From positions 2,435,136-2,499,135 of the forward strand of contig NZ_CH672376.1 in assembly GCF_000153105.1 (NCBI RefSeq): DNA of 64,000 nucleotides, given 5' to 3'. The position numbers and the translations under genes were made by a program. Shown here piece by piece: positions 49,103 to 58,939 of the stretch. The stretch comes from Blastopirellula marina DSM 3645. Its GTDB lineage: Bacteria > Planctomycetota > Planctomycetia > Pirellulales > Pirellulaceae. The number at the start of each line of letters is the position of its first letter. The first letter of the stretch is position 1. The notes under the pieces are model-generated. The model did not search any database and was not told the DNA's origin. It saw nothing but the letters and a program-made list of their open reading frames with translations.

Positions 49103-50386
49103 ATGTTAAAGCTATTCGCCAGTCGCTGGTTTTGGGTGATCCTGCTTCTCGCAGTCGGGCTGCGAGTCGGCGCCGCCGTCTGGTGGCAAAGTCGAATTCC
49201 GGCTGGTGATCGCTTCTTTTTCGGCGATAGTCTCTCGTACGAAACGTTGGCGCGGCAGGTCGCGCACGGCGAAGATTACCGCTACGGGGATTCCTTTGTC
49301 TTCCGCACGCCCGGCTATCCGGTGCTGCTCGCGCCATTCTATTGGTTCAGTGACGAACCCCATCCGCTGACGCTGCGAATGTTGGGCGTTGTGCTGGGGA
49401 CGATTACCGTGGCGCTGTGCGGAATGTTGGCGGCCCGGTTTTTCTCGACCGCAGCCGGCTTGATCGCAACGCTCTTGGCGGCGCTCTATCCCGGCGGATT
49501 GGCGATGAGCGCCTTTGTGCTGAGCGAAGTTGCATTTTGCCCGTGGATGCTGCTGCAGATCCTATTTTGGAACGAAGCGTATCAGGCGACATCGCGACGC
49601 CGCTCGCTGCTGTGGGCGATCGTCGCCGGGCTCGCGATGGCGGCCGCGGTGCTGACTCGACCCAGTTGGATGCTGTTTCCTTTTTTTGCGATGCCGATTT
49701 GCCTATTGTTAGTGTCGCAGCGACGGCGACAGCTGGAGATCATGCTGGCGCTGGGTCTGACGTTTATGGCGGCGATGTCTCCCTGGTGGGTTCGCAATTA
49801 TCAAGTCGCTGGTCGATTTGTTCCGACTTCGCTGCAGGTTGGCGCCAGCTTGTACGACGGTATCCGCCCGAACTCGGACGGCGGCAGCGACATGGCTTTT
49901 GTGGAGTCGTTCCGTGCGGAGCAACTCGCAGCCGACGCCGCGAGCGATGGTCCGCTGGTCGGCACGTTGGAGACACGGCTTGACGATCGGATGAAAGCGG
50001 CGTCGATCGCGTGGGGGAAAGAGCACCCGAGTGAAGTGGTCAGTTTGGCAGGGCGTAAACTACTGCGATATTGGAACTTCTGGCCCAACGAGACCAGCTT
50101 TCAGAGTGTGAAATTCCGCCTGATTATCGCGGTTGGCTACTTACCTATCTTGCTTTTGGGCTTGGCCGGGCTCGTGATTTATCGCCGACACAGCCTTGGC
50201 GTTTGGTTGTGTGGATTGCCTATCTTCTACTTTTCGCTACTCCACATGATCTTTGTCAGTTCGATCCGCTATCGCCAGCCGCCGATGCTGCCGCTGACCG
50301 TGTTAGCAGCCGGCGCCGCAGTTTTACTGATTTATCGCTGGGGATTTGCGAAAGATCCTCAGGCCGATTCGGATTCGCCTGCGTAA
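49103..50386 (+). CDS. GT39/ArnT-like membrane glycosyltransferase-type protein
   Basis: From the ATG at 49103 it has 427 residues; an upstream in-frame start at 49046 is possible. About ten TM helices are visible. The first periplasmic loop after helix 1 contains FGDSLSYETLARQVAHGEDY and RTPGYPVLLAPFYWF, the pattern of dolichyl-phosphate-mannose-type (GT39/PMT) transferases, where an acidic residue in that loop is catalytic. It likely transfers a sugar from a polyprenyl-phosphate donor in the envelope; donor and acceptor are unknown. The end overlaps the left flank of the repeat at 50393-50475. Confidence 0.85.
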   Translation: MLKLFASRWFWVILLLAVGLRVGAAVWWQSRIPAGDRFFFGDSLSYETLARQVAHGEDYRYGDSFVFRTPGYPVLLAPFYWFSDEPHPLTLRMLGVVLGTITVALCGMLAARFFSTAAGLIATLLAALYPGGLAMSAFVLSEVAFCPWMLLQILFWNEAYQATSRRRSLLWAIVAGLAMAAAVLTRPSWMLFPFFAMPICLLLVSQRRRQLEIMLALGLTFMAAMSPWWVRNYQVAGRFVPTSLQVGASLYDGIRPNSDGGSDMAFVESFRAEQLAADAASDGPLVGTLETRLDDRMKAASIAWGKEHPSEVVSLAGRKLLRYWNFWPNETSFQSVKFRLIIAVGYLPILLLGLAGLVIYRRHSLGVWLCGLPIFYFSLLHMIFVSSIRYRQPPMLPLTVLAAGAAVLLIYRWGFAKDPQADSDSPA

Positions 50387-50392
50387 CACAAT

Positions 50393-50475
50393 CGTGCGCC
50401 ACGGCTCTGAAAGCCGTGCTCAAGCAAGTAACGACATTACCCAGCTTCACACGGCTCGCAGAACCGTGGCGCACG
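50393..50475. repeat. imperfect 26-bp inverted repeat
   Basis: The left arm 50393-50418 (CGTGCGCCACGGCTC...) and right arm 50450-50475 are reverse complements with three mismatches, with a 31-base loop. It lies right after the GT39-like gene. It is a different sequence from the repeat at 33704-33807. Confidence 0.75.
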
Positions 50476-50618
50476 TTGACCAAGCTATCACGAAAGCTTC
50501 GCTTTACCCTGCGAGCGAATTTTGCCAAGATAGCCGCTTAGGCGGCGATCATGGAACGATCGCCTACGACACGACTTGCGGCAAATCGGCCGCATGCGGG
50601 AAAGGATTTCGTACGCCG

Positions 50619-53600
50619 TTGAAACGGTTCGTGCATACCAGCTGGCTCTTTTGCAAATGGACGGCGCTATCCGCAGTGATGGTCGCCGTGGCGGTCGGAT
50701 TGTATCTGTACCACAACCTGAACGACGAAATTCGGATTCGCGTGGAACGTCGTTTCGCCGAGCATTATCAGCATCTCGATGTTTCGGTCGCGTCGGCTCA
50801 ATTTCATGAGGGCCAGGGAGTCGAAATTCGCGGGCTCCGTTTCGCCGAAAAGAACGTCGCCGGCCATAGCGGCGAATTGCTCGACATCGACGAGATGTTC
50901 GTCTACTGCAACACCGACCCGCGCGATCTTGTTACCGGCAAGTTGGATGTCGCGCGGATCGTCGTGAAGCGCGTGCGCATCTCGGCCGCGCTGCAAGCGG
51001 ATGGGCGAATCAATTTGCAATCGATGTTTCCCCTCCCCAAATTTGGCGACAGTGATCCGCTCATTGAAATACATGACGGCCTATTTGAATTGTACGACTC
51101 GGTGAGCGGCGCTCGGTTGCGTCTCGATCCAATCGATCTGACGATCAAACCGCTGCGAGATCCGCAGCTCGCCGCCGATGGCAAGAAGCGCCTGGCGGTC
51201 GAAGGTACGTTGCGCAGCGAGCATTTTGAAGCGGCGAAAATCTCGGGCGTTCTCGAGCCCGAATCTCAGTTTGGCATGATCCAAGGCAGCGTCGATCGAT
51301 TGCGGATCACGTCGGATTTGTTCCGCGACTTGCCGCAGTGCGTGCAGCAGAAAGCGGCCAAAATGGAACCGCTGGATGCGCGAGTTGACTTAACGTTTTC
51401 GGTCGCGACGCCGTCGAAGATTGCGCCTTGTCGATTTGAGGTCAGCGGCGAGTTGAGCGAAGGACGCTGGAAGGATCGCTCGCTCCCCTTCCCTGTTTCC
51501 GAAATATTCGGCTCGTTTGTCGCCAATGCGGCGGGGCTAAATGTCGAGCGTCTGTCGGCCAATGTCGGCGATGGTTCGATCGTCACTTCGCTCGTGCGAC
51601 AAGGTTGGAGCGACGCGGCGCCCGTCCACTTCGAAGCGAATCTCTGCAATTACATCTTGCACGATAAAATCAAAGAAGCGTTACCTCCGGCCTTTCGCGA
51701 GCATTGGCTCCACTATCAACCGTCCGGCGCCGTTGACGCCCAGGTGATCGCCGACTTTGACGGAATCTCGTGGAAGCCGGAGTTGCACGTCACCTGCTTG
51801 GATTCGCGATTTATCTATCACAAGTTCCCATATCCGGTGCATGCCGCCAAGGGGCGAATTGATTACAAGAACGGCGTCCTCGATCTGAATTTGGCGGCTC
51901 GGGCCGGCAGAGCGCCGATCAAAATCATCGCCAGCTTGCGCGACCTGGGCCCCGAAGCGAAAGGGTTCGCCCGGTTCACTTCGGTCGAACCCATCCAGTG
52001 CGACGAAGCGTTGCTGAAAGCGTTGGCGGCGGCGAGTTCCAAAGCGAGCGAAATCGCCCAAAAAATGCAACCAAGCGGAACGACCAATTTCGACTTCCTG
52101 GTTCAATGCTACAAAGGGGACGAAGATCAGGATAAGCGGCTAACGCTCGATATCGTCGACGCCCAGGTCACCTATGAAGAGTTTCCTTATCCGATCCAAA
52201 AGATCCATGGCCGCGTCGTTTGGACCGAAGACAAAACGATGATTGAACGGCTCGAAGGAGTCAACGACTCGGGCTATGTCGTCTGCGGCGGATCGTGGAC
52301 GCGCACCGAGGATCCCCGCGGCAAGTTGATGCTTAATTTCACTTGTACCGATATTCCGCTGGAAGATGAGCTCCGTTCGGCGCTGCCGGCCACTTCGCGG
52401 CGCGTATGGGACGAATTGCGTCCCCGCGGCACGATCGATCACATGGACTTGGCGGTCGCGTTTCCCGATGAAAATGGGAAGCTGGATGTTGATATTCGCG
52501 CCCAAAAATGGCGTCGCGACGAGCTGCTGCAAAGCGAGCGGAAGTACAGCACCGCGAGTCGCACCATCTCGATCGAACCACGCAGCTTTCCGTGGCTGAT
52601 GGACGACGTGGTTGGCGCCGTTCATTTTCGCCGCGGCGTGGTTCAACTGCTGGGCGTAACGGCGCGGCATGGCAATGTGCAAATCGCCACCGGCGGCGAT
52701 TGCCAGGAACTGCCCGACGGTCGTTGGCAGCTTCGTTTTCAAGATGTGCAAGTCGATCGGCTCTTTCCTGAACGGGATCTGCTGACGGCTCTACCGGCTT
52801 CGTTAGCCGCGTCGGTGCGTCGATTAAAACCATCGACGCCGGTGAACATGCGCGGAGCATTTACGTTGGTCGGCGGAGCGGAAGAAAATGCGCCCCCTGA
52901 CGCCTATTGGGACTTGGATTTCTTTTTGGCTGGCTGCGACGTGACCGCTGGAGTCGTGTTGAATCGGGTCTATGGCGCATTGCGACTGACGGGCGAAGCG
53001 ACCGCCGAGGGAGCGTTTACGTTCGGCGAGTTTTCGATCGATTCGCTGCTGTACAATGATATTCCGCTGACCAAGATCACCGGCCCCATGTTCATCAGTT
53101 CAGATCACGCCGTCATCGGATCGCAGGTTCCCCGCCGTGAAGGGCGAACTCCGCAGAGCATCCTAGCGACCACCTTTGGCGGACAGTTGGCGATCGACAG
53201 CAGCGTACTGCTGCAAGAGAACCAGCCGTTCAGTTTGCAGCTGAAACTGACCGAAGGGAAACTGCAGCAAACGCTGCTCGACTTAGGCCAGACGAATCCC
53301 GGACGCAACACGGGGCGCATCTTCGCTGAGATGCGCCTGGCCGGCAATTCTCTCGGCACGCATACTTTTCAAGGAAATGGCCGAGTCCAACTGCGCGACG
53401 GCAATCTTTATCAATTGCCGTTGGCCGTTTCGTTGCTCAAAGTGTTCGCCGCGCGTACTCCGGACAACACCGCGTTTCATACCAGCGACATTGATTTTCA
53501 GATCAAAGGGGATTACGTCTATCTGAATCGAATGACGCTGAGCGGCGACGCGATCTCGCTGACCGGCGCCGGCGAAGCGAATCTCGACGGTCGAATCTCG

Positions 53601-53873
53601 ATGCGGTTCTATAGCGAACTAGGTAACAATCGCTATCAAATCCCGGTCATCCGCCCCTTGCTGGGTGAAGCAGGCCGCAATCTGATGGTGATTCATGTCA
53701 ACGGAACGCTGGATCATCCCGAGACGCGGCAAGAGATCTTCCCGGCGGTCAACGAAACCCTGGAGCAGCTCTTCCCAGACCAGCCGATCCGTTTTCCGGT
53801 CGGCACGATGACCGACTCCGGCGGCGGTTCTACTGCACGGCAGCCACCGGTCGTCGGCGGCATCCCCCGTTAA
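50619..53873 (+). CDS. AsmA-like/DUF3971 giant envelope protein
   Basis: The frame is open from 50346, but the first 90 codons run through the repeat and look non-coding. The best start is the TTG at 50619, after AAAGGA, giving 1,084 residues opening with KRFVHTSWLFCK and a TM helix (TALSAVMVAVAVGLYLYHNL). The rest is a long beta-rich region without further TM helices, resembling AsmA/TamB-like phospholipid-transport or envelope-assembly proteins (NLDGRISMRFYSELGNNRYQ near the end matches the AsmA C-terminal pattern). It may bridge inner and outer membranes. The start codon is uncertain. Confidence 0.8.
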   Translation: MKRFVHTSWLFCKWTALSAVMVAVAVGLYLYHNLNDEIRIRVERRFAEHYQHLDVSVASAQFHEGQGVEIRGLRFAEKNVAGHSGELLDIDEMFVYCNTDPRDLVTGKLDVARIVVKRVRISAALQADGRINLQSMFPLPKFGDSDPLIEIHDGLFELYDSVSGARLRLDPIDLTIKPLRDPQLAADGKKRLAVEGTLRSEHFEAAKISGVLEPESQFGMIQGSVDRLRITSDLFRDLPQCVQQKAAKMEPLDARVDLTFSVATPSKIAPCRFEVSGELSEGRWKDRSLPFPVSEIFGSFVANAAGLNVERLSANVGDGSIVTSLVRQGWSDAAPVHFEANLCNYILHDKIKEALPPAFREHWLHYQPSGAVDAQVIADFDGISWKPELHVTCLDSRFIYHKFPYPVHAAKGRIDYKNGVLDLNLAARAGRAPIKIIASLRDLGPEAKGFARFTSVEPIQCDEALLKALAAASSKASEIAQKMQPSGTTNFDFLVQCYKGDEDQDKRLTLDIVDAQVTYEEFPYPIQKIHGRVVWTEDKTMIERLEGVNDSGYVVCGGSWTRTEDPRGKLMLNFTCTDIPLEDELRSALPATSRRVWDELRPRGTIDHMDLAVAFPDENGKLDVDIRAQKWRRDELLQSERKYSTASRTISIEPRSFPWLMDDVVGAVHFRRGVVQLLGVTARHGNVQIATGGDCQELPDGRWQLRFQDVQVDRLFPERDLLTALPASLAASVRRLKPSTPVNMRGAFTLVGGAEENAPPDAYWDLDFFLAGCDVTAGVVLNRVYGALRLTGEATAEGAFTFGEFSIDSLLYNDIPLTKITGPMFISSDHAVIGSQVPRREGRTPQSILATTFGGQLAIDSSVLLQENQPFSLQLKLTEGKLQQTLLDLGQTNPGRNTGRIFAEMRLAGNSLGTHTFQGNGRVQLRDGNLYQLPLAVSLLKVFAARTPDNTAFHTSDIDFQIKGDYVYLNRMTLSGDAISLTGAGEANLDGRISMRFYSELGNNRYQIPVIRPLLGEAGRNLMVIHVNGTLDHPETRQEIFPAVNETLEQLFPDQPIRFPVGTMTDSGGGSTARQPPVVGGIPR

Positions 53874-53927
53874 TTCAATAAGGGCTTTCGCGACCGACCT
53901 CTTGTTGAGAGTGGAAGACGAGGCCCG

Positions 53928-54317
53928 TTATTTGCCGGCCGGGATCTCGAAGTCGTACGACTTGGTTTCTGGGGTGATCGTTGTCTCGGTGACAAATACG
54001 TCACGCAGCGGAGACGTTGACTTCTGTCCTGATCCAACGGCCGGCGGCATCACGCGAACGACATAGGCGCCCTCGCTGACGCCGAATTCTGGGTTGGTGA
54101 TAAACTCGCCGCCCACAATGGGCGCGTAGGCCGCCAGACCGCTGTTCTGCTTCGACGCGTCGGCCTCAAAGGAAATGCTGCCGGCTTCGAGCGGCTGTCC
54201 ATCGTAGGTCACGTGGCCATGAATTTGCGTGCCGGTGGTAGGGCCCCCGCATCCGCAAAAAGCGACTGCGGTCGTGATGAAGCTCAGCGAAAAAGCACAC
54301 TTTAGAATTCGCAACAT
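53928..54317 (-). CDS. small lipoprotein with transthyretin/CarboxypepD_reg-like fold
   Basis: A 129-residue secreted protein; the signal peptide ends at a lipobox-like FCGC. The mature part has IHGHVTYDGQPLEAGSISFE, a planctomycete-typical small beta-sandwich lipoprotein pattern. Its ATG overlaps the stop of the DUF1559 gene in TAATG, so it is probably translationally coupled. Pairs of DUF1559 protein and such lipoproteins are frequent in planctomycetes; the function is unknown. Confidence 0.85.
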   Translation of the reverse strand: MLRILKCAFSLSFITTAVAFCGCGGPTTGTQIHGHVTYDGQPLEAGSISFEADASKQNSGLAAYAPIVGGEFITNPEFGVSEGAYVVRVMPPAVGSGQKSTSPLRDVFVTETTITPETKSYDFEIPAGK

Positions 54318-55306
54318 TAGGGCAAACCTCCGATCGGGCCGCCGTCGGCGATCGCCCCATAGGCGCGATGCGTGTTGATGTCCATCGTCTGGCTCATGTA
54401 GTGAACGCTGGCGTCTCCCAGCAACATGTTACAGCCGCCGGGGTGAAAGCTGCCGAACGTGCGACCGACGACGGCTTCTGATTTGTTGGCCCCTTTGGTC
54501 GAAATGCCGCTGACCGGTTGATTGATCGGTTCGACCGCCGCCGCCAGGTTGGTGTAGTAGCGATAGTCCGCGCGATAGAAGACGCCGCCTGCCCACGAAC
54601 TATGCTTTTGCAGTGAAAACGCGTCGACTGAAGGATGAACGACGTAGAAGCTTTCTCCCATCAGATACGAGTTCGAAGTGCCGTCGAGCATGTTGCTGAA
54701 CTTCGTCTTGGAATTAACCCAAAAGACGCCGTTGTAATACAGGACAAACGAAGAAGTTGCGGTCGCTTTGCAGCCCTGATCGATCGTCGGGACAGTACCG
54801 CTGGGAGGCGGACCGCCTCCGGCACAGGCCAGATAGCTGGGATGCATGTCGACCGCCAAGGGATCGCTAGGGCAGTGAAAAGCGGTGTTGGTGGACCACT
54901 GCAGCGCGTGATTGACGGCGGTTCCTTGGTGCTGGTTATTGATCGAAAATTGTTCGCCGAAACGAAATTGATCGTGCAGGTTTTGTTGTTCCAAAAAGGG
55001 CAAAATCAAGACCGACCAAGGGGCGCGAGTTCCACTCGCGTTCGGTTGATCGATACAGGGGCTGTTCTGACCATTCACGATGTGACCCGACGGGAAACTC
55101 CCATGCGTATCGTGATAGTTGTGGTAAGCAATCCCAAACTGCTTCAGCCGGTTCGAGCAATCCATCCGCCGCGCCGCTTCGCGAGCTTGTTGGACTGCCG
55201 GCAGTAGTAACGCGATAAGAACGCCGATGATCGCGATGACGACCAACAGCTCGACCAGCGTAAAACCGACCTGACGTCGGTTGCGTGATAGGCAAAAGGT
55301 AGGCAT
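54317..55306 (-). CDS. DUF1559 prepilin-like secreted protein
   Basis: The ATG at 55306 gives 329 residues; a start 18 bases upstream is in frame. A type IV prepilin leader, RRQVGFTLVELLVVIAIIGV, is cleaved after Gly and leaves a hydrophobic helix. A DUF1559 domain follows, with SNRLKQFGIAYHNYHDTHGSF and the C-terminal FGSFHPGGCNMLLGDASVHY. These proteins are expanded in planctomycetes and probably form pseudopilus-like or cell-surface structures; the exact role is unknown. The stop overlaps the start of the lipoprotein gene. Confidence 0.93.
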   Translation of the reverse strand: MPTFCLSRNRRQVGFTLVELLVVIAIIGVLIALLLPAVQQAREAARRMDCSNRLKQFGIAYHNYHDTHGSFPSGHIVNGQNSPCIDQPNASGTRAPWSVLILPFLEQQNLHDQFRFGEQFSINNQHQGTAVNHALQWSTNTAFHCPSDPLAVDMHPSYLACAGGGPPPSGTVPTIDQGCKATATSSFVLYYNGVFWVNSKTKFSNMLDGTSNSYLMGESFYVVHPSVDAFSLQKHSSWAGGVFYRADYRYYTNLAAAVEPINQPVSGISTKGANKSEAVVGRTFGSFHPGGCNMLLGDASVHYMSQTMDINTHRAYGAIADGGPIGGLP

Positions 55307-55738
55307 GGGGGCATCCCGAGGCAAGAAAAAATGAAGTATGATTTAGGATATTTGATAAATTGAATTGCTGCAATATATGGTGGTGAGCATTTCCAATAAA
55401 CGCAGATTGCGGTCCTGATTCCGGCAACGTGGCGCAGCGATGCAATGGATTGACGAGAAACCGCCGGCTTCGCATTCCAAGGGGCGGCGCCTAACGACCG
55501 CAGCGAAATCTTGCTAATCGGCGGCTTTTTGCCGATTTCGGCCAACGATGGGATGAACCAAACCCGCGGTTGGTCGATATAGAAGTAACACGGGCAATCA
55601 CGCGATCGTTAAAACTGGACTTTCGCTCTCCATAACCTACGCTTCATAGGCGAATTTCTCTCCCCATTCGCCGTCGAAATGAACGTGCATTTACAGGGAT
55701 CGTTAGATCCCTAACTCCTTCTGCCTAAGGAGATAACG
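55307..55738. other. about 430 bases between DUF1559 and the small acidic gene
   Basis: AT-rich near the DUF1559 start (promoter expected), with a hairpin AATCGGC/GCCGATT at about 55515-55538 and, at its right end, the two hairpins described at 55696-55732. No coding frame is recognised. Confidence 0.45.
55696..55738 (+). promoter_or_regulatory. tandem hairpins masking a strong ribosome-binding site
   Basis: GGGATC (55696-55701) pairs with GATCCC (55706-55711). Next, CTCCTT (55715-55720) pairs perfectly with AAGGAG (55727-55732), which is the Shine-Dalgarno site of the following gene, 6 bases before its ATG. If it forms, the hairpin would block ribosome binding, so opening by heat, ions or a protein could control translation. 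Confidence 0.5.
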
Positions 55739-56086
55739 ATGAGCATTGGACCCGCGGGAGCCGCCATCGTCAGTTCGCTGGCCGCCTCGCCGCTTGCGCA
55801 AAACGCGTCAAGCGAAGTCGATCAAAATCGCCAGGCGACCAGCAATCAGGCTCGGAAAGCCGATTCCGACCAAAAAGCGATCAAAGCTTCCGGCGTCGGC
55901 GATCCCGACGAAAGCCAAGAAGTCAGCGATCGTGATGCCGACGGTCGCCGTCTCTGGGAAATCCAAGACGAAGCCGAAGAGCTGTTGGCCGACACCGAGC
56001 ATCCAGAAGACGAAGAGCCGCCAAAGAACCACAAAGGTCTCGACCCTTCAGGCCAAACCGGTCGTGTTCTCGACATCAGCGGCTAG
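55739..56086 (+). CDS. small acidic protein of unknown function
   Basis: A 115-residue protein starting at an ATG with a near-perfect AAGGAG site. The N-terminal part (MSIGPAGAAIVSSLAASPLA) is Ala/Ser-rich, and the rest is highly charged and disordered, with an acidic stretch DEAEELLADTEHPEDEEPP. No domain is recognised. The strong, hairpin-masked ribosome site suggests regulated expression. It converges with the AIM24-like gene across a hairpin at 56122-56150. Confidence 0.75.
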   Translation: MSIGPAGAAIVSSLAASPLAQNASSEVDQNRQATSNQARKADSDQKAIKASGVGDPDESQEVSDRDADGRRLWEIQDEAEELLADTEHPEDEEPPKNHKGLDPSGQTGRVLDISG

Positions 56087-56121
56087 TTGCTGGATGGAGC
56101 ATTTTTCAAAACACGGTCGGC

Positions 56122-56150
56122 CCCAACCCGTCTCGTACAGACTGGTTGGG
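56122..56150. terminator. hairpin between convergent genes
   Basis: CCCAACC pairs with GGTTGGG and, after one mismatch, GTCT pairs with AGAC. It lies between the small acidic gene and the convergent AIM24-like gene. It lacks a T-run. Confidence 0.35.
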
Positions 56151-56167
56151 CATCCCAACGGACTTGG

Positions 56168-56917
56168 TTACCCTTTTCCGCCGGCCCGGGCCAAAATGTG
56201 GTTGGCCATGCGCGAGAACGGTAGGCTTTGCATCATGACCGTGCCGTGGCCGCTCAGCTTCGCCAGGTAGAGCCCTTCGCCGCCGAGCAGCATCGACTTC
56301 AGGTTGCCGGCGCGTTCGATGTCGTAGTCGATGCCTTGCGTGAACGCGACCAGGCTCCCCGCTTCGACCAGCAGGGTTTCTCCTTTCAACTCTCGCGTGA
56401 TGATCGCTCCGCAGGCATGCAGAAACGCGTTGCCGTCTCCGGTCAGGTGTTGCAGGATGAAACCTTCACCCCCAAAAAAGCCGGCGCCCAGGCGTTTCTG
56501 GAACGCAATGTCTAATCGCGTTCCCATCGCAGCGCAGAGGAACGAATCTTTTTGACAGGTCAGCGTGCCGCCAATTTCCGACAGTTCGATCGGTAGAATC
56601 TTGCCGGGATACGGCGCCCCAAATGCGACATGGCGCTTGGTCGATGATTCGTTGGTGAAATGACCCATGAAGAGCGAGTTGCCGCTGACCATCCGTTTGC
56701 CGGCGCTGAACAACTTGCCTACCAGTCCTTGATCGGGATCGCTGCCGTCTCCCATCTTGGTTGAAAAAGTAATCCCTTCCTGCATGTAGTTCATTGCGCC
56801 CGCTTCGGCGATGACCGTTTCACCGGGATCGAGTTCGACCTCGACCAACTGCATGTCGTCGCCGATGATGTGATAGTCAATATCGTGCGAATGTTGCTGC
56901 AGAACGGGTAGCGTCAT
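56168..56917 (-). CDS. AIM24/TIGR00266-family protein
   Basis: A 249-residue protein of the AIM24-like beta-helical family, with [48 protein letters not shown] and [17 protein letters not shown] as recognisable segments. The family is found widely in bacteria and in yeast mitochondria; its biochemical role is unknown. It is monocistronic here, divergent from dapF across about 280 bases. No signal peptide is seen. Confidence 0.9.
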   Translation of the reverse strand: MTLPVLQQHSHDIDYHIIGDDMQLVEVELDPGETVIAEAGAMNYMQEGITFSTKMGDGSDPDQGLVGKLFSAGKRMVSGNSLFMGHFTNESSTKRHVAFGAPYPGKILPIELSEIGGTLTCQKDSFLCAAMGTRLDIAFQKRLGAGFFGGEGFILQHLTGDGNAFLHACGAIITRELKGETLLVEAGSLVAFTQGIDYDIERAGNLKSMLLGGEGLYLAKLSGHGTVMMQSLPFSRMANHILARAGGKG

Positions 56918-57197
56918 GATTATGCTCGCAGGTTTGGGAAAAAGCAGATTTAGCGCATTGTCAAGGCGAATCGCCTGGTAAGCGATGCGCGGAGCACCAA
57001 TTTCATCTACCTCGCAAAACGGTCTTCCTCAAGCAACTTGCTGGCGAAAAAAGGGATGCAGACCGAAAAAAAGACCTGCCCCCCCTTTCTGCGCTCGTGC
57101 GCTGCCGGCTTGGCCGTGAACCCGGCGTACCCTCTGGGGGCTCTAACCGATAAAATCGGGGATGTACGTCCTCTAACTCTCGCGATGGAATGAGTGA

Positions 57198-58049
57198 ATG
57201 CGCTTCACCAAGATGCACGGTATCGGTAACGACTACGTCTACGTCAACTGCTTTGCCGAACAACTGCCGGCTGCGCCAGAGACGATTGCGCCATTGGTCT
57301 CGGATCGCCATTTTGGGATCGGCGGGGATGGTTTGATCTTGATTACTCCGTCGGAAGTTGCGGACGCGCGGATGCGGATGTTCAACGCCGATGGCAGCGA
57401 GTCCGAAATGTGCGGCAACGGGCTCCGCTGCGTCGCCAAGTACGTGTTCGATCATGACATCGCCAAAAAAGAAACTTTGAAGTTGGAAACCGGCGCCGGC
57501 GTTCTAACGGTGCAGATCGAGACCGAAAACGGTCTGGCTCGCCAAGTTCGCGTGAACATGGGCCAGCCGATCTTGGAAGGCAAAAAGATTCCGACCATCT
57601 TTGACTCCAATCCCGTGGTCAATCAAAAGATCGAGATCGCGGGTCAATCGTTCGACGTGACTTGCGTGTCGATGGGGAATCCGCATTGCGTGATCTTTGT
57701 CGAAAAAGCGACTGACGAACTGGTTTTGAAAATTGGCCCGCAGATCGAACGTTCCACCTATTTCCCGTCTCGCGTGAATGTGGAGTTCGTCGAGGTCGTC
57801 TCGCCGAACGAAGTTCGCCAGCGCACGTGGGAGCGTGGTTCGGGCGAAACGCTAGCATGCGGTACTGGCGCCTCGGCGGTTTGCGTCGCTGGCGTACTGA
57901 CGGGAAGAACCAAGCGGAAAATTTTGAATCATCTGCTAGGAGGCGACCTGCAATTGGAGTGGAACGAAGCTGACAATTGCGTGTATAAGACCGGAGGAGC
58001 GACGGAGGTCTTTACCGGCGAGTGGATGTTGCCGGCGTTGCTCCCGTAG
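57198..58049 (+). CDS. dapF: diaminopimelate epimerase
   Basis: A 283-residue PLP-independent epimerase that converts LL-DAP to meso-DAP for lysine and peptidoglycan. The two catalytic cysteines are present: Cys72 in [10 protein letters not shown] and the second in [26 protein letters not shown] at the N terminus is diagnostic. Length is normal. It supports DAP-type chemistry in this organism. A GATCCGCC/GGCGGATC hairpin (58053-58071) follows, and a DUF374 acyltransferase gene starts 40 bases later. Confidence 0.97.
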   Translation: MRFTKMHGIGNDYVYVNCFAEQLPAAPETIAPLVSDRHFGIGGDGLILITPSEVADARMRMFNADGSESEMCGNGLRCVAKYVFDHDIAKKETLKLETGAGVLTVQIETENGLARQVRVNMGQPILEGKKIPTIFDSNPVVNQKIEIAGQSFDVTCVSMGNPHCVIFVEKATDELVLKIGPQIERSTYFPSRVNVEFVEVVSPNEVRQRTWERGSGETLACGTGASAVCVAGVLTGRTKRKILNHLLGGDLQLEWNEADNCVYKTGGATEVFTGEWMLPALLP

Positions 58050-58052
58050 TCG

Positions 58053-58071
58053 GATCCGCCGTGGGCGGATC
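58053..58071. other. tight hairpin after dapF
   Basis: GATCCGCC (58053-58060) pairs with GGCGGATC (58064-58071) around GTG. It lies 4 bases after the dapF stop and 18 bases before the DUF374 start. It has no T-run and may affect transcript stability. Confidence 0.45.
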
Positions 58072-58089
58072 GCGAGATAGGAAGCTCGC

Positions 58090-58923
58090 ATGGCGCTTGA
58101 TAATCGTTGGCTGTTAAGACTGGGCGGCTTCGCGCTGCATGAGACGATCCGGCATTGGCTCGATACGCTTGACCTGCGCGTCGCCTATCACGATCCGCAG
58201 TTGGATCCAGCGCATCCGTCGAATGATCGCCCCCGCATCTATATCTTTTGGCACGAGTACATCAGCTTTCCGCTCTACCTGCGCCCTTATTGCAACATCG
58301 CGATGCTGCTCAGCAAGCATCGTGACGCCGAGTGGCTCGCCCATACCGCGACGATGATGGGCTTTGACACCGTCCGCGGATCGTCGCAGCGCGGCGGCGC
58401 GAGCGCGCTGTTAGAACTGCTCGAAAAATCAAAAAACATGCACCTGGCGATCACGCCGGATGGTCCGCGCGGCCCGCGTCGTCGTTTAGCGCCCGGCGCC
58501 ATCTTTTTAGCGTCACGACTGGGCCTTCCGCTGATCCCGATGGGCTTTGGTTTTGATCGCCCCAAGCGCGCCAAAACCTGGGACCAATTCGCGATCCCGC
58601 GGCTCTTCTCCCGCGGCCGCGGATTGATGGGCCCCGGCATCACGATCCCGCCGAATCAAACCCGCGACCAATTGGAACAGCATCGCCAGCGCGTCGAACG
58701 CATCCTCAACCAAATCACCACGGTGGCCGAAGACTGGGCCGAATCGGGGCTACGTCTGGAAGGAGAAGTCCCCGCCCAGCCACGCAGCGCCCCGTTGGCC
58801 GGTCGTCGGGAAGCGGCGCTGCGCGATCCCTTTTGGATTCAAGCGGCCGCTGGAACGATCGATCTGAGCGAAGCGAATCTGTTTCGCCCGGCGCCGTCTG
58901 CCGAGGTCTGCAAAGCGGCATAG
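58090..58923 (+). CDS. DUF374/lysophospholipid acyltransferase-like protein
   Basis: A 277-residue protein after a GGAAG ribosome site. It shows the LpxL-related DUF374 pattern: IYIFWHEYISFPLY, where the HxxxxD-type acyltransferase motif of the wider family is replaced by an HE arrangement; ITPDGPRGPRRRLAPG and LASRLGLPLIPMGFGF match the family substrate region. It probably acylates a lipid, perhaps in lipid A or phospholipid synthesis. The C-terminal tail is poorly conserved. It is directly downstream of dapF, which may be chance. Confidence 0.87.
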   Translation: MALDNRWLLRLGGFALHETIRHWLDTLDLRVAYHDPQLDPAHPSNDRPRIYIFWHEYISFPLYLRPYCNIAMLLSKHRDAEWLAHTATMMGFDTVRGSSQRGGASALLELLEKSKNMHLAITPDGPRGPRRRLAPGAIFLASRLGLPLIPMGFGFDRPKRAKTWDQFAIPRLFSRGRGLMGPGITIPPNQTRDQLEQHRQRVERILNQITTVAEDWAESGLRLEGEVPAQPRSAPLAGRREAALRDPFWIQAAAGTIDLSEANLFRPAPSAEVCKAA

Positions 58924-58939
58924 CGGTCGACATCATCGC

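Noticed and set aside
50346..50618. N-terminal extension of the AsmA-like frame
   Set aside because: It reads through the end of the upstream gene and the inverted repeat; the likely membrane-anchor start is at 50619.
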